Shown: positions 48,922-61,600 of the stretch, one piece after another
Position numbering within the stretch: position 1 is the first letter of the stretch
Layout of the letters: the number at the start of each line of letters is the position of its first letter
Assembly: GCA_947172415.1 (NCBI GenBank)
Contig: OX359192.1
Span: forward strand, 4,838,501 to 4,902,500
Direction of reading: 5' to 3'
DNA: 64,000 nucleotides
Source: Chondrosia reniformis
Taxonomy: Eukaryota; Porifera; Demospongiae; Chondrillida; Chondrillidae
Position numbers and translations under genes: made by a program
Notes under the pieces: model-generated
What the model saw: only the letters and a program-made list of their open reading frames with translations
Told to the model about the DNA's origin: nothing
The model's database searches: none

Positions 48922-50306
48922 TTATCTTAGATGTTTTTCTCCTTTGTAACATGCATACTGATTGTCTGTTTCATGCACCTTCACTTCATAAAGCAGTCCT
49001 TCAGGTAAACGAACATCCGCTTCAAGACTTTCCCAAACAAATACAGCTATATTCTCAACAGTACTACAATAGTCATACATACACAGACAATTAATTGCAT
49101 AGCATATACATTTGGAATCATATGCATGCTAAAAACTTAAAAAATACAAATACAATTGGATATATACTGCCTGGATACATATGAATAAACCTTTATTAAT
49201 TTATTGTTGTATATAAATGATCAACCTTTCACAGCTAGCTGCATAGACTTATGGATGACAATACATTCAGCATGAATAATCATTCAATGCAATTTATCTA
49301 AAGATATGTATGTATGTATGTACATGCAGTATATACTGAGAAAGGCAACCCATGTATTGGGTTAGATAACATGCATCAATATTAAATAAATATTTATCAT
49401 ACCTTGGTTTAGTATGGAAGTGTTTGACATCAACATCTAGGTTTTTGTGGTCTAGTTTGTCCAATACTGCTTCCTATATCACGATGTCAATTAATGCTAA
49501 AATAGATAAGTGAAGCTAAGTGAACCTGCTTTAAAGTTAACAAACTTCCAAAGAATAATACCATTAAAACTGTTCACTGTGCATGGATAAGTAAGTTAAG
49601 GTGAGCTCTTGGCAACCACTTAAGTAGAGGATTTAAAATTGACTTCCAGGTATCCTTTACACGTACATTAGCCACCCTATACTCCATAATTATAGTATTT
49701 TATATATACAGTATATGCAACTTTCATAAACTCCCACTAACCTTTAGTATAACCTTTAAATCTGCAAGATTCATAACCATTCCATATTTGTCATCAATCT
49801 AAAAACAATTTAACACACTATACATGTAATTCTCTAACTACAAAAGTCTTCTTATATAATGTTAGAATTTTTGAAGTGTATAACACAAACTTCCAATTAC
49901 AGGGTGTGTCTTTATAGCATGAACAGCTATATAGGTCAAATATGGTTGGGACATTTTTACTGATTTCAGTCAATAATAAACAGCTAAGATAAAAACTATA
50001 AGTAATTAAGTGTAAAGGAACTACTACACTTTAGACTAGACCAACTAACTTCTCCCCTCAATGTAACTTCTAGTTTGTAGTTGTGGCCATGACCACTGGG
50101 ATGGAAACATTTCCCGTAGGTCGCAATATTCTCTGGTTCAGTCAATAAATCACTAAACAGGAGAAAACAAGTGGTAAGATATACGATACGAAGATATCAT
50201 CTTATTAGCGGTACGCATGGCATGTTATAAACCTTTTTAGTCTATGAGCTGAACTAAACCTCTCCATTCTGGTCAAATATACTACCCGCTTGCACGGAGA
50301 CGCCAT
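48922..50306 (-). CDS. PTS: 6-pyruvoyl-tetrahydropterin synthase
   Basis: Five exons join in phase (50306-50233, 50152-50050, 49798-49742, 49473-49403, 49063-48922) for 148 residues, the usual length of the enzyme. It converts 7,8-dihydroneopterin triphosphate to 6-pyruvoyl-tetrahydropterin in tetrahydrobiopterin synthesis. The zinc ligands are visible: one histidine in RFSSAHRL and two in HGHNY. The family cysteine is in YGKCFHPSG, the LDHKNLD block carries the catalytic aspartate and histidine, and VHETDNQYACY near the C-terminus holds the glutamate that binds the pterin ring. The gene stop faces that of the ammonium transporter 121 bp away. It lies head to tail, 227 bp downstream of the neugrin-like gene. 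Confidence 0.95.
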
Positions 50307-50533
50307 TTTCACTACTTACGACCACAACTCGATCGTATCAACTGTCTACCTGTGAATGTGTAGAATCGATCGCCTAGATCCTAGATTTAGGGATGCTGTG
50401 ACCAAGAACTCTAGCTTCGCTAATTTTCCATACATATAGAAAGCAAAAATATGTAAACGTAGAACTGTCGATGAAGGGAAATAAAAACAATGTTTGTTTG
50501 TAGTATTTACTACCGAGTCTTCCAATGTAAAAC

Positions 50534-51024
50534 TCAGCTCTGGAACTGATCATCGGTATCCATGCTAACCCTCGTTGGTCTTTCTTTTCTAATCTCTCTG
50601 CTTCTCTTTGTGGCAGCGTCTTGTCGCTTCTGTATTTCATCAGATGGTTCAAACCTACATTAAAATATTTTAAAAGAATATATACATTTACTCGATGTCT
50701 ACTGTAGCGTTATCTAGCTAGTGCTTACTTGCTCCTTAAAATTCTTCTAACGGCAGAATAACTTATGCCAAACCTTTTAGCTAACTTTAAATTAGTCCAT
50801 TCTTCTGGTTTACTCTTCTTTAGTTCTCTCAAATGGTCAATTTCATGCCTAAATAAACGTTTTTCTGGAGTCCATTTGCTGCGAACGTTACCAGGAGTGG
50901 ATTTGATAGATACATCCTCTATGCTACCGTCAATTGATGAACTTATAGTGGTAAAGGAAAGTAAATCGTTCCTACATTGAATAAAATTTCGCTGAAGACA
51001 CCGCCATTTTAGAAGATACGCCAT
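50534..51024 (-). CDS. NGRN: Neugrin-like protein (mitochondrial ribosome assembly)
   Basis: Two exons (51024-50729 and 50654-50534) join in phase 2 to give 138 residues. The first 60 residues are weakly conserved and include a basic, aromatic start (MAYLLKWRCLQRNFIQ) compatible with a mitochondrial targeting signal. The rest matches the neugrin/RRG9 family: HEIDHLRELKKSKPEEWTN, LAKRFGISYSAVRRILRSKF and EPSDEIQKRQD. Neugrin binds mitochondrial 16S rRNA and is needed for mitochondrial ribosome function. The protein is shorter than the vertebrate form (about 290). A different frame downstream of the acceptor is open for longer, but only the spliced frame continues the family similarity. Its start is 12 bp from that of CCDC124. 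Confidence 0.8.
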
Positions 51025-51036
51025 TTTCCACGTAGC
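51025..51036. promoter_or_regulatory. Extremely short divergent spacer, NGRN-like / CCDC124
   Basis: The two divergent start codons are separated by only 12 bases (TTTCCACGTAGC). Both 5' leaders must therefore either be almost absent or overlap the opposite gene's first exon as complementary RNA. Confidence 0.65.
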
Positions 51037-52507
51037 ATGCCCAAGAAATCTAAGTGGGGGTCTAATCCAAAGGCTGTAGAAGCCAAAGAGAGAAAAGCCG
51101 CCAAAAAGACGGAAGAGGAGGAACGAAGGCAGAAGAAGATAGAAGATGCTCTTTGGAGAGATGATTTCAAACCCCTCAAGAAAAAAGAAGAGAGAAAGGT
51201 CCTTTTATTGATACTGTAATGTATTAAAGGATGTCAATGTATGTAGAATATCTTTTGGATATACGTATACATTTACATTTCTTGCATATTCGAGATACTT
51301 TATTATCTGTTCTAGGGCCTCATGCAGCCCCATCTGTCCCCTGCCTATGTCAGTACATAGCAATAGCATACATGTTGTAGAGCTCAAGAATATAAGTTAT
51401 ACATTATATCATTAGTGTTATAGGTCAGCCTAAGCACATGTGATAAGCCACTATACTTATACTCCCTAACAGACTGGCCTCACCTTGATAATACTTATAC
51501 AGTGGCTAAAACTGGTAGTTGTAATTCTCCTTACTTTAGTCGGCCAGTTTGAAAGTAATCAAAAATGGCGGTATTAGGTGCTCTTTGGATCCCCACCCCC
51601 CCCACACATGAAAAATCTAAGATACCATTTTCCTACATGCTATATGCCTATTCTGTAAAAAGAGCCTATAGGGGAACTAAACCTAAAGAGAGCTTTAGAT
51701 GAAGATACAGGAGTCTTTTCTTCCTTCTTTTCCCTTCTTTCATCTTCTTCTCCACTGGGTCAGACAGCCGTTTCTGGGAATTCCACCCTTCATCAGTGAT
51801 CCTGGGAGTCTTTGTCTTTATCTTTATCTTGATCTTCTGTGAATCCTTGGCTCAACATGTATACATGTTATGTATGTATGTTATGAGTCTTTCCATGTAC
51901 ACATTGCTTATATATATTGTAGTATGCTGAATTACCATCAATCCTCAACCTAAGTACTTTAGCTGGGAATTCCTTATAAGTAGGATTAATTTATGTATTT
52001 CAAACGCAGAATGAAAAAGAAAAAAGGAAACAAGATATCACTCTTAGAAAAGCTGAGAACAAGGCTCGACTGATGGCAGAAGAAGAAGACTTAGGTGGCA
52101 AGATTGGAAAACAAACACAAGTCACCCAAGCCCAGATTCAAGCTGATCGCCATAGGGAGATGGAACAGCTAAAAGAGCAAGCCAAGAGACTGGAAATGAA
52201 GTCAAAGAAACTTTCACAAGTAGATGAATTACTTGATGAGAATCCCAATCATCTCTTGAGAGTAAAAGCTAATGAAGGAGAGCTCAGTGCAAGAAATGTT
52301 GAAGATGCTACTCTACTTTTAGGTGGCAGTTTAGAAAGCAAATGGAAAATGACATACTCTGAATTTGAAGCCCGGGAAATGCCTAGCCTTAAGGCAGAAA
52401 ATCCTGGAATGAAACATTCACAACTGAAACAAATGGTTTGGAAAGAGTGGCAAAGGTCACCAGAAAATCCAGTTAATGCACCTTTAAAGGTCCGAACAGC
52501 CTTGTGA
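51037..52507 (+). CDS. CCDC124: CCDC124, ribosome-associated coiled-coil protein
   Basis: Two exons (51037-51198 and 52010-52507) join in phase 0 for 219 residues, as in other animals. The N-terminus (MPKKSKWGSNPKAVEAKERK) and the following highly charged helix (DALWRDDFKPLKKKEERK) are typical. In yeast Lso2 and human CCDC124 this part inserts into the mRNA channel and A site of idle ribosomes. The C-terminal half ends with the family module PSLKAENPGMKHSQLKQMV and WKEWQRSPENPVN. The protein keeps ribosomes in a recoverable hibernating state and is also found at the midbody. The single intron contains a ribozyme-bearing repeat (51605-51870). The stop is 156 bp from that of beta-mannosidase, in convergent orientation. 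Confidence 0.95.
51605..51870 (-). repeat. Dispersed repeat with hammerhead-like core, copy A
   Basis: This segment is nearly identical, in inverted orientation, to 59568-59825. It shares the CCTATAGGGGAACTAAACC block, GATGAAGATACAGGAGTCTT, a pyrimidine tract, the ribozyme-like part and a tail containing CAAGGATTCACAGAAGATC (minus strand). It sits in the only intron of CCDC124, antisense to the gene. No open reading frame is present. Confidence 0.85.
51752..51807 (-). ncRNA. Candidate hammerhead ribozyme, copy A
   Basis: On the minus strand the core reads CTGATGA (51796-51790), a three-pair helix II (GGG/CCC) with a TGGAATT loop, then GAAA (51774-51771). Helix III is only A-T and C-G closed by GGCT, followed by GTC, after which cleavage would fall. 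Helix I pairs TCA with TGA next to the core and continues outward with GG/CC and C/G pairs separated by mismatches. All invariant core residues are present. An A-A mismatch at the base of helix II is the main departure from consensus. The sequence is identical to copy B at 59624-59679. Confidence 0.55.
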
Positions 52508-52663
52508 CATTCATAGTGTTGTATATTTTTATGTCATCAACTTTTAATTTCTCAGTAAATCAAATGACAATCATACAAGCTAGATAAGTGTAAGCACGAA
52601 TAGTATAGCCATTACAATTTACCATCATTGTATACATCATATATGATCGTAATGAGGATTTAG

Positions 52664-55600
52664 TTAAGTATAGGTGTCAATGACAGTTTTAACTTGTAAA
52701 AACTGCCAGAAGGTAGATGTGTCCAGTGGACCATATCCAGTAAAAGTGATGGACTTGGAGACTCCGGGCAAAATCATAAAATTGTTGTCACTACAAGTAT
52801 ACAGAAAGGATTCTATTGTGAAATCATATCACATGATATGAGTAGCTACAATAACATGAAGATTAAGTGTGTACACATCTCATGTAGGTTGTGTAGCTAG
52901 TGCCTAGCTAGGTATGCCCCTGATCCCTCCCTTTAAAGTCACCACCTGAAAACTCCTCCCACACACTCTTTGAAGACTTAACTCTGGTGGGCATTGAGGA
53001 GGGGGACAGTGAAGACTGTGCTTACAGGTTCCCATGTACGTATATTGCTTAATATAAACAAGTAGCCAATTAAATAATCTAACACACCATTTTCAACTAA
53101 ACATAGTGAGAGCTTTGGACGAGGATATAACAGTTTTCTCCATTGGAAATTGCACACAGTATATACATGTATTCATCAGTCAAAGTTTTAGACAGTACCT
53201 TTGTCTTAGAATGTTGTTAGGAATGATATACTGTACCAACGTGTATGGACAGGCTCCATGTCAAACAGACTTACTTGAAGTATCCACCAGTGGTTGTATA
53301 CAAGTATACATAAGGAGCAGGTGCCACACATTTAAGAGTAAACTATATGTAAGGTTGAGATGGTTACATGTGAAGCATGCATACCTTTGCCTCACATGGA
53401 TCCTTATTACACTAACCATTGCCTTTTGTCCAACAATTCTTTGGTTTGAGATGGTAATGTTAGGTTTCTGCAACACCACATCAGCCAAATTCACTGGTAA
53501 ATACAGGCTATCTGCAAGAGTTGCACCACTTGATATCAACTTAAATATGAGAAAGCATCCATTTATTTTTCCTGGACAATGTTCAAATATAGCTGATTTT
53601 GTGTTAGTCCAAACTTTCTCTGAATGTAGCATCGAAACCTTGATGTTTCCAACCTTAAACAAATCCATAACTCTACCCTAAAACCAAAAAATACATACTA
53701 CGCAGTAACAGCAACAAGATGTAATCTGACATTGTCAAAAGTACATCTTTCCATGCTGTGACTTCTATGATCAGATCACAAATGTGATCATTCAGATGGT
53801 CATCGCTGACTGCATATGCTGATATATTGCCATCCAAGTCATATGGTGATATTAGTATCTTGGCATAAGAATGCATTGTACGGTAATGTAATAGTTTCCA
53901 AGTACCATCATATTCAATGGAGGCCCATGACTGTGCCTGCCAGATATCATTCTGTGATGGGACAATTGGAAGGAATGAAAAAGGATGTTGGCAGATTGGT
54001 AGATGGATAGTAGAAACACACTTATGTAATGTCTGGACACAATTAATGGTACATACAAAGGCATAAGAATAACACACTCTCACCAGTTGCCAGTAAAGGG
54101 TTCCCATTGTGTAGGATTCATTCCTGATTCGTCGGTAGTGTTCCATTTCTGATCCAATACACAAAGATTGCACAACTTGCGTAAGGTAGACGAAATCTTC
54201 AAACTGACGAGTCACATTTGTACTACAAGGAAGCAGGTATGGAATGACTTTGATTGTGCCTCAAATCTATAAGAAAGACAGCATCCACTTCCTGTAAATA
54301 TATTAGATAGAAACATGTACTTATTTGGTATATGAAAGAAATTCTTCATTTGGCTAAGGAGCTGTGTGTTCCCATCAGGGTGATGTTGCCGGTGTTCCAT
54401 AAAGGGAGACGTATTGCCCCACATCTGCAGTTGGAGGAAAAGAGGAAAGTACAGTAAATATAGAATGAGAATACGCTAAATGCCAAACAGTCAGTGAATA
54501 TATGTATATATATTTTTTGTACACATGTACGTATATACATACAGATGGATCTGAAACTTGCAGCCAGGCATGAATGGAAGGGTAGCCTTGAAATCCAAAT
54601 TCGCTAGCAAATCTAGGTCTTGGGAAGAAGGTTACATTGGTGCACATATCATTGTAGTCATACCTAAAGAAAAAGTGTCGTCATTGAATAAAGTGACCAA
54701 ATCAATAATTTAATGTTATTTACAATGTACCTATGTACATCTCCATAGTGAGTGTCGCCTGAAAGTCCCCATCTTTGAACATACAAATCCATAGTAGCAT
54801 TCATCACCAGATAACCATTAGACGGACTGGCGGGCCAGAAGGGACGTGACCTATCCTACATACACATCACAGATCCCAAGTTTATCAAATGTTTCACCAT
54901 AGCCAAGTGAGATACAAATGTTGTGAGTATAAGCTTTAATTTTGATATTATATGAATCAATGAACCTCTTCAAGTAGAGCTGGTCTCACTGTACCATCGT
55001 ACAGTACACTGTAATCCACAATATAAATGGTACCATGCTGTGTTGCTATATCCTAAGCAAGAGGTATAAGCAGATTCACTCTGCAATGAGATTGCTATGG
55101 AAACATCAAAAGTAGAGGCAGAGCTTTAGGTTACCTGATTTTCATTGTTTCCACTCCACAGCACTATGCTTGGGTGGTGTCCAAGTCTTCTAACTTGGTA
55201 CTTTACTTCCTCCTGTACATTAAGTAGGAACTGCCCATCTCTGGGATATAGGGAGACTGCAAACATAAACTCCTGCCACACCATCAACCCGAGTTCATCA
55301 CAAATGGTGTAAAAGTCATCTCTTTGGTATATACCACCACCCCTAATAATTACATACGTACATACCCATGATACGTACATGTCACAAATATGTAATACCT
55401 ATGGTATTAAGTTTAGTAACACATTTAGGAAACAAAACATAATCTTTGCATATTCTAGACCAAGAAGGAGGCAAACTAGTTTGTCTTGCCATTAAAGAGT
55501 GGTCTAAAACATCATTACTTATAAGTGAAATCTTTACTGTGTATAAATGTACGCCTGGTCATGATGTTTGTATACAGTACCAACTGTCAGAGTGAAAATA

Positions 55601-58600
55601 GAAACTATGTACAGTATATATGTAGGATATTGCAAGTTTCAACCTATACAGGTTGAAACTTGCAATATCCTACTAGAGCATGTTTCTTAAATGTAAACAG
55701 CCACTCAATGAGAAATTATGGGCTACCCAAGGAAAAAACATTAAAAGGGTAAACCTAGACTCACAATCTAAAACATCATTTTCTAAGACTTGATTGACTT
55801 CAGTATGAGGGTATGTAATACTTGGATAGACAGTTTCCTAGACACATTACTTTGGGAAAACCTGTAGAACTTTGGATGAGGATACAGTTTTATATATACC
55901 AATTCTTCTTCCCTTTTCGGTGCGTGGGGGCCGGGGGAGTGGATACCTTGAAGATAAGACCAAGGTGTTCAGTCACCTGACTGCCCTTATGTCCTGGTGT
56001 TACTAGCTGTACCATCTTATACATTCTTCTACAAGTAATTCAACAGACACTTGGCTAGTTCTGCTGGACGTACCATACTCTAACCATGTTCTGATTGGAT
56101 AAAACTGCAGACTGCAGCAGCTTCTGAAGAGATTCTTGTGTAACTCTACCTTCAAATGCATCAGCTGGGATCCAATTAGAGCCTTTGACGAACAACGGAA
56201 TTCCTAAAGATGAATTTGAGGTTAAACTGAATAAGTGCATATTTGATAGTGACTAGAGTGGCCCCAGTCAAATATATGCGCTTCATGGTTGTCTTATGTG
56301 ACTTAGATATCTGATCTACAGTAGGAGTTACATCATACCAATATCACATGTTGGTCAAATTGTTAAGTCTCTGTGAGGGCCTTTAGGTGCAAGGTATCAC
56401 AAGGTATTACATGCAACATCATACCATTAATCCTAAAGTAAAATGTCTTTCCATCTGGTAAATCATCTTGAATTAGTTCAATTCTTCTAAAACCAATCTT
56501 CTTAACCATCTTGACTTCAGATATTGTATCAGCCTAAATAACAAACATACGTATATATGATAAGGTACATGTAACACGTCAGACTTCATAATGGTAGAAC
56601 TGAAGGGCAATTGCAGAATCAATATTACTTATGTATGAAAATGATAAGTATAATCTCAACACAGATTAGCTTAAGATGCTCACATCATCAAACAAGGATT
56701 TATCATTTCTGTATACCAGAAGCTGACATACCAACACTGACCTCTACCTTAATTTTAGAGGGGTTGTACGGTAAGGTGAAAGATTACTCTAGGAAACTAA
56801 GTCTGTAAAGAGGCGACCTTTGCAGTGACTTTGCACATCATAGATAAGTACATACGTATGTGGAACTGTGTTGAGACAGTTTCTACCTTGGAGTTTTAAA
56901 AAGGAAAGGTTTGGCTAAAAAGTGGTGGACGCATAATGGCACATCTTGCGCTGTCACTTGCTGTGGGTCTGCCTCTGAAGCATGTTCGCCATTATACTAG
57001 TGTACAAGGGATGTTGGCCTTCCTACAATGCTTTGATTTAACCAGTGTATTCTCTTCCCTTCTCTTTCCCTTTTTTCCATTTTTTTCCTTCAATGGTAAG
57101 GTGTCCTTTGCAAATGTTTTTGATATGTTAGTGAAGTTACCGTAGAAGGTAATGAGACCTTTCTTCTTGGAAATTTCAATGTTGACTGAATATCTGTAAG
57201 GATTTTGGCCTGGGCCAGATGATACAGAGTCCTATACAAGCGACTGACAACTCAAGGACTTTGACCGATTGTGCACATATCTGAAAGTTGCCTAGTAGCA
57301 TACTAAAGGTTGATTGCTTAGATGTTGGTGTCAGTGACTATTAAATGGCAATTGCAACAAGAATAGATTTAGAATGTAGGACTAAACTTAGACATAAGAA
57401 TAGATATGTTAGGGCATATTAATACGTAGGTGTGATGTACATATGTATATACATAGATATTCTGCAAGCAAATTTTGGTGCTGGAACTAGGGGAAATCAT
57501 CAGGTTTCATACCGGGGCATAGCACTCAGGATGTTCTTTTGAAAGCGGTGGATGACTGGAGGAAAAATCTAAACAGAAACGAGGTTTTTGGCTCCATTTT
57601 AATAAAGCCTTTGCCTTGATTTGTCACTCATTACTACTGGAGAAGCTATAAAAGTATGATTTCAGAGGCAGTCCTTTGGAAATCAGTTGAATGGCAGAAA
57701 GCAGAGGAAGGCATTTGGTGAATAGGTGTCTAAATGGTCAGATGTTACTTTATGTAGGAGTGACCCTGGTTCTAGGGCCACTTCTTTTTAGCTTTTTTAT
57801 AAATGATCTGTTAAAAATGGCTATACTGTTCCAAATTTAGGAATAGTTGGGTCTGAGATGTACTAGGAGAAGGAAGGTTGTTTAATTGTCTGCTCCATTA
57901 CAGACCATTTGAATTCATTTTTAAATTGCTATATACGTACATAAGGTCCTAATCGCATAAGAGTTTATTGACGAAACATCTTAGTTTAAGATCAGCTTTA
58001 GAAATTTGATATTACAATTGCATTTTGTCCAAGCACAAAATCACTTTCGTCCCTTTGTTCTGGCTCAGGTTGGCATTTGTAGAGCAAAGAGAGACCCTTT
58101 CAAAGCGGATGAGGGCAAATCTACACAGAAGTGAGCTTTTACATACAAAGTGTTCAAGAAATGGTAGGTAGATTTGGATCATGTGTGAACATCAGAGGGT
58201 GATACAATTTCGACAATCCCTGGACTGTCAGGCTTTATAAAATTAGAGACATTCAACCAAATTAAGCTCATTGTGACATGTACCCATACAAACTAATGGA
58301 TATTTTCAGCAAGATAACGAATAAGTAAGATATAAATGTACGTATATGAATCACATAAATATTGATTTAATTATAACCACAAGAGTGAAACTGGAAAGTT
58401 TTATTTCTCTACTACAGGCTATCTGAACATGCACTGGTGCAAAGTGTTTGGATATTAAATTTCTTTGTCACTTACAGATTTTAGGTTCACATAGATTGTC
58501 ACATCATACATTGGTTGTTTTCCATAGCCACTTGGATACCACAACTGTATTTCTGAAAGAACAAAGTTGGTTTGAATTCTACCACACAGTTCTCCAGATT

Positions 58601-61600
58601 TGGAAGCATTGAACACCTGAACACAAAGTTTAGTATTATATGCAGTATTATTAATATGTTTAACATGCACATGCATACGTATGTAAGAAATAATAGGGGT
58701 TGTTTATGATTCCATGTCTAGTTAATCTAATTTACCTTATATATGTTAAGCATTGCAAATTCTACATTCTTAATCTAATTTAAGATACCTTATATAGTCT
58801 ACAGTAGCTTGCAGAACCGATAACTTCAGTGCATTATAGGGTCTATTTATTTACGTAAGCAGACAATTTTGTGGATCTCTAACTCAAATCTGCAACTGCC
58901 TCAGCAATGTGCAATTATGTATTACAACCAGTGGTAATTGCAACTATTAGTGGAGTCCTAACTAATTTATCTGCAGCTGTAGTGAAGCCAAGCATATACC
59001 TTACTAATTGTAACGAGTACTAATGTTAACGAATTTAGTGAGCAATGCCATAATTGCTAAAAATTGTCCCTGCAAAAATGAATGCTAAATTTAGTCTAGT
59101 AACATGTATGTGCCCCACTAATCCCTAAAATATTTCCTTGTCCTTGTCTGTCCAAAATTACTAAAATTCATACAGTAACCATAAAAATGGAAATTTGCTA
59201 AAAGTAGTACATCTACACCCAGACTATTCAAACTGCTAACACTAGTACTCGTTAAAATTAGTGGCCTTAAGGTAGACCTAGTTTTTAAATATTTCATCTA
59301 TGCATGGCCCTGTGAAGTAATCTTGCAAGCAACTAAGAGAATGATGTGGTTTAGAAAATTTAGACTTTAGCCAAAAGGCATTAGATGTCAACTGTCTTTC
59401 CAGGTAACCAGAATTTAAGTTCTTTAACATAGGAAATGAAAGGTACCTAACTAATCACATCCATATAATGAATACATGTCTGATTGTTATCAGACACAGT
59501 ACACTTACAAATAAATTAAAATATAGACGTGTATTGAGAGTATCCATTTTTAAACGAGAAGCATGTTACATATACATGAGCCAAGGATTCACAGAAGATC
59601 AAGATAAAGAAAAAGACAAAGACTCCCAGGATCACTGATGAAGGGTGGAATTCCCAGAAACGGCTGTCTGACCCAGTGGAGAAGAAGATGAAAGAAGGGA
59701 AAAGAAGGAAGAAAAGACTCCTGTATCTTCATCTAAAGCTCTCTTCAGGTTTAGTTCCCCTATAGGCTCTTTTTACAGAAGAGGCATATAGCATGTAGGA
59801 AAATAATATCTTAGATTTTTCATGTACATACATACGTATACGAATCAGAGAGTACAGCAGTACTCTCTAAGTAGGGATTATATATATATATATACATATT
59901 AGTAATAGCCCAGAAGTGAGAACCAGAGCCATATAATATATAACTGATTTACATCCCTTTGCCAAGGCATTCAGGCAGCCCAGGATCAAAACAGCTAAAA
60001 AGTAAGGGAATGCATGAGATTTGTCTCAGTCACTGAAGAAACCGCTGGAAACAAAGAAAGTAAATGTGTAGGAATTACTTCACTGCTTGTATAATTCTAT
60101 TAACCAGTTATTCACACTGTAAAGGACAGATGATGCTCCCCTATTGTCAGCCTGTTGACATGGCAATGGGACATAATAATTAATGTACATATATACATTG
60201 TAAATTGAAGGCATTATTAGGTTAACAGAATTTATATTTGAGATGGTTAATCTTTCAGTGTATAAAGATACAGTTTGGTTTTTGAGAAGTCGGATGTACT
60301 TCAGTTGCTGAAGAAGACACTCACAGTGAAAATTAAGATCAAAGATGAACCATCTTAAAGATAAGCTAGATGCAGTTAGAAGAAATAGTTATAAACTGAG
60401 TTTCCAAATCATTCTACTACACTGATTTTGTTAATACTGACAAGTAATTAGTAAAAGATGTGCATATAACAAAATATATGTTAAAACTAGTTTTAATATC
60501 TTTTCAATTAAGAGACAAAAATCTACAGTGGTTCAAGTGCTTTGCAGTGCAACTCACAGAGGTTACCTCTTTACCAGCAACAGACACAACTACTGACATT
60601 ACACCACCTAGATAAACGTAGAGGATGTCCATTAGTTAAGCACAAGTTTGAAATTCAAGGCAGTAAACACTTCTAAACAATCTAATCCATCATTTGGTAA
60701 CATCACAAATTATCCAATTACAAACAGTATTAAATAGCATAGGTGAATGCAATGTAGAGACAGTAGAGGCAAGCACATGTCAATGAATGTTAAAAGCCAA
60801 GTTGCAAATTGCATGCATTAGCATCTACCCAATGCAATCTCTTGTGGTATGCAGTTTGTATGGCTGTATTGATCAGCTGATTGGATTACCAGGGTTCAAA
60901 AGTACATAAAGTAGCCGTAGAATGAATTTTTAAGTATTCAGTCAAGTCACAGGTTTATAAACAAGCAGCTGGATCAGACAACTGACTGACGGGCTAGTGA
61001 AAATGAGCCAGAATGTAATAGGAATGGTTTTTTATTATGAAAATCTATCCAAGTAATTAGTTTGATATGTTTACATGTATGTAGGGTGAATGCTATACTA
61101 CATGTATGTAGGGTGAATGCTATACTACATGTACGTAGGGTGAATGCTATACTACATATATGTAGGGTGAATGCTATACTACATGTACGTAGGGTGAATG
61201 CTATACTACATGTACGTAGGGTGAATGCTATACTACATGTACGTAGGGTGAATGCTATACTTACCAGTATTCCCAGTCATGAAAGAACAAACTAGTGTAC
61301 TGACATACATTTCATTAGATGAATCTGAATACACCTGTGGCACTGCATCCGTTACCAGACCAACATTGAAGCCCACCAACCCAATGTAGTCTGAAATACC
61401 AGAAGGCACAAAGGCTGGTCCCCAATCCCAACCAAAATCTACACAACAAATGCATAGCACAACAAGTACCTTCAGAGAGAAAGGGGCAGGTTCACATGCA
61501 GTAGACTATGCAAAGAGACAAGTGTGTGCATTGTATATAGGAAGGGATGACGGAAGAGGGAGTGACCAGAAGAGGGAGTGACCAAAAGAGGGAGTGACCA

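Noticed and set aside
50374..50652. Longer frame downstream of the NGRN acceptor reading REAERLEKKDQRGLAW
   Set aside because: The splice phase and the family similarity (FEPSDEIQKRQD) select the other frame, which ends at 50534.
53106..53681. 191-codon plus-strand frame
   Set aside because: It lies antisense to clear beta-mannosidase exons (minus strand reading [15 protein letters not shown]) and is a shadow of them.
60290..60400. CTGAAGAAGACACTCACAGT and nearby words resembling the Penelope-type ends
   Set aside because: Too diverged to define an element or a ribozyme fold on its own; mentioned only as a relative of 42670-43210.
61062..61295. Frame made of a repeated nine-residue unit
   Set aside because: It is produced by a 27 bp minisatellite beside a beta-mannosidase exon; there are no gene signals.
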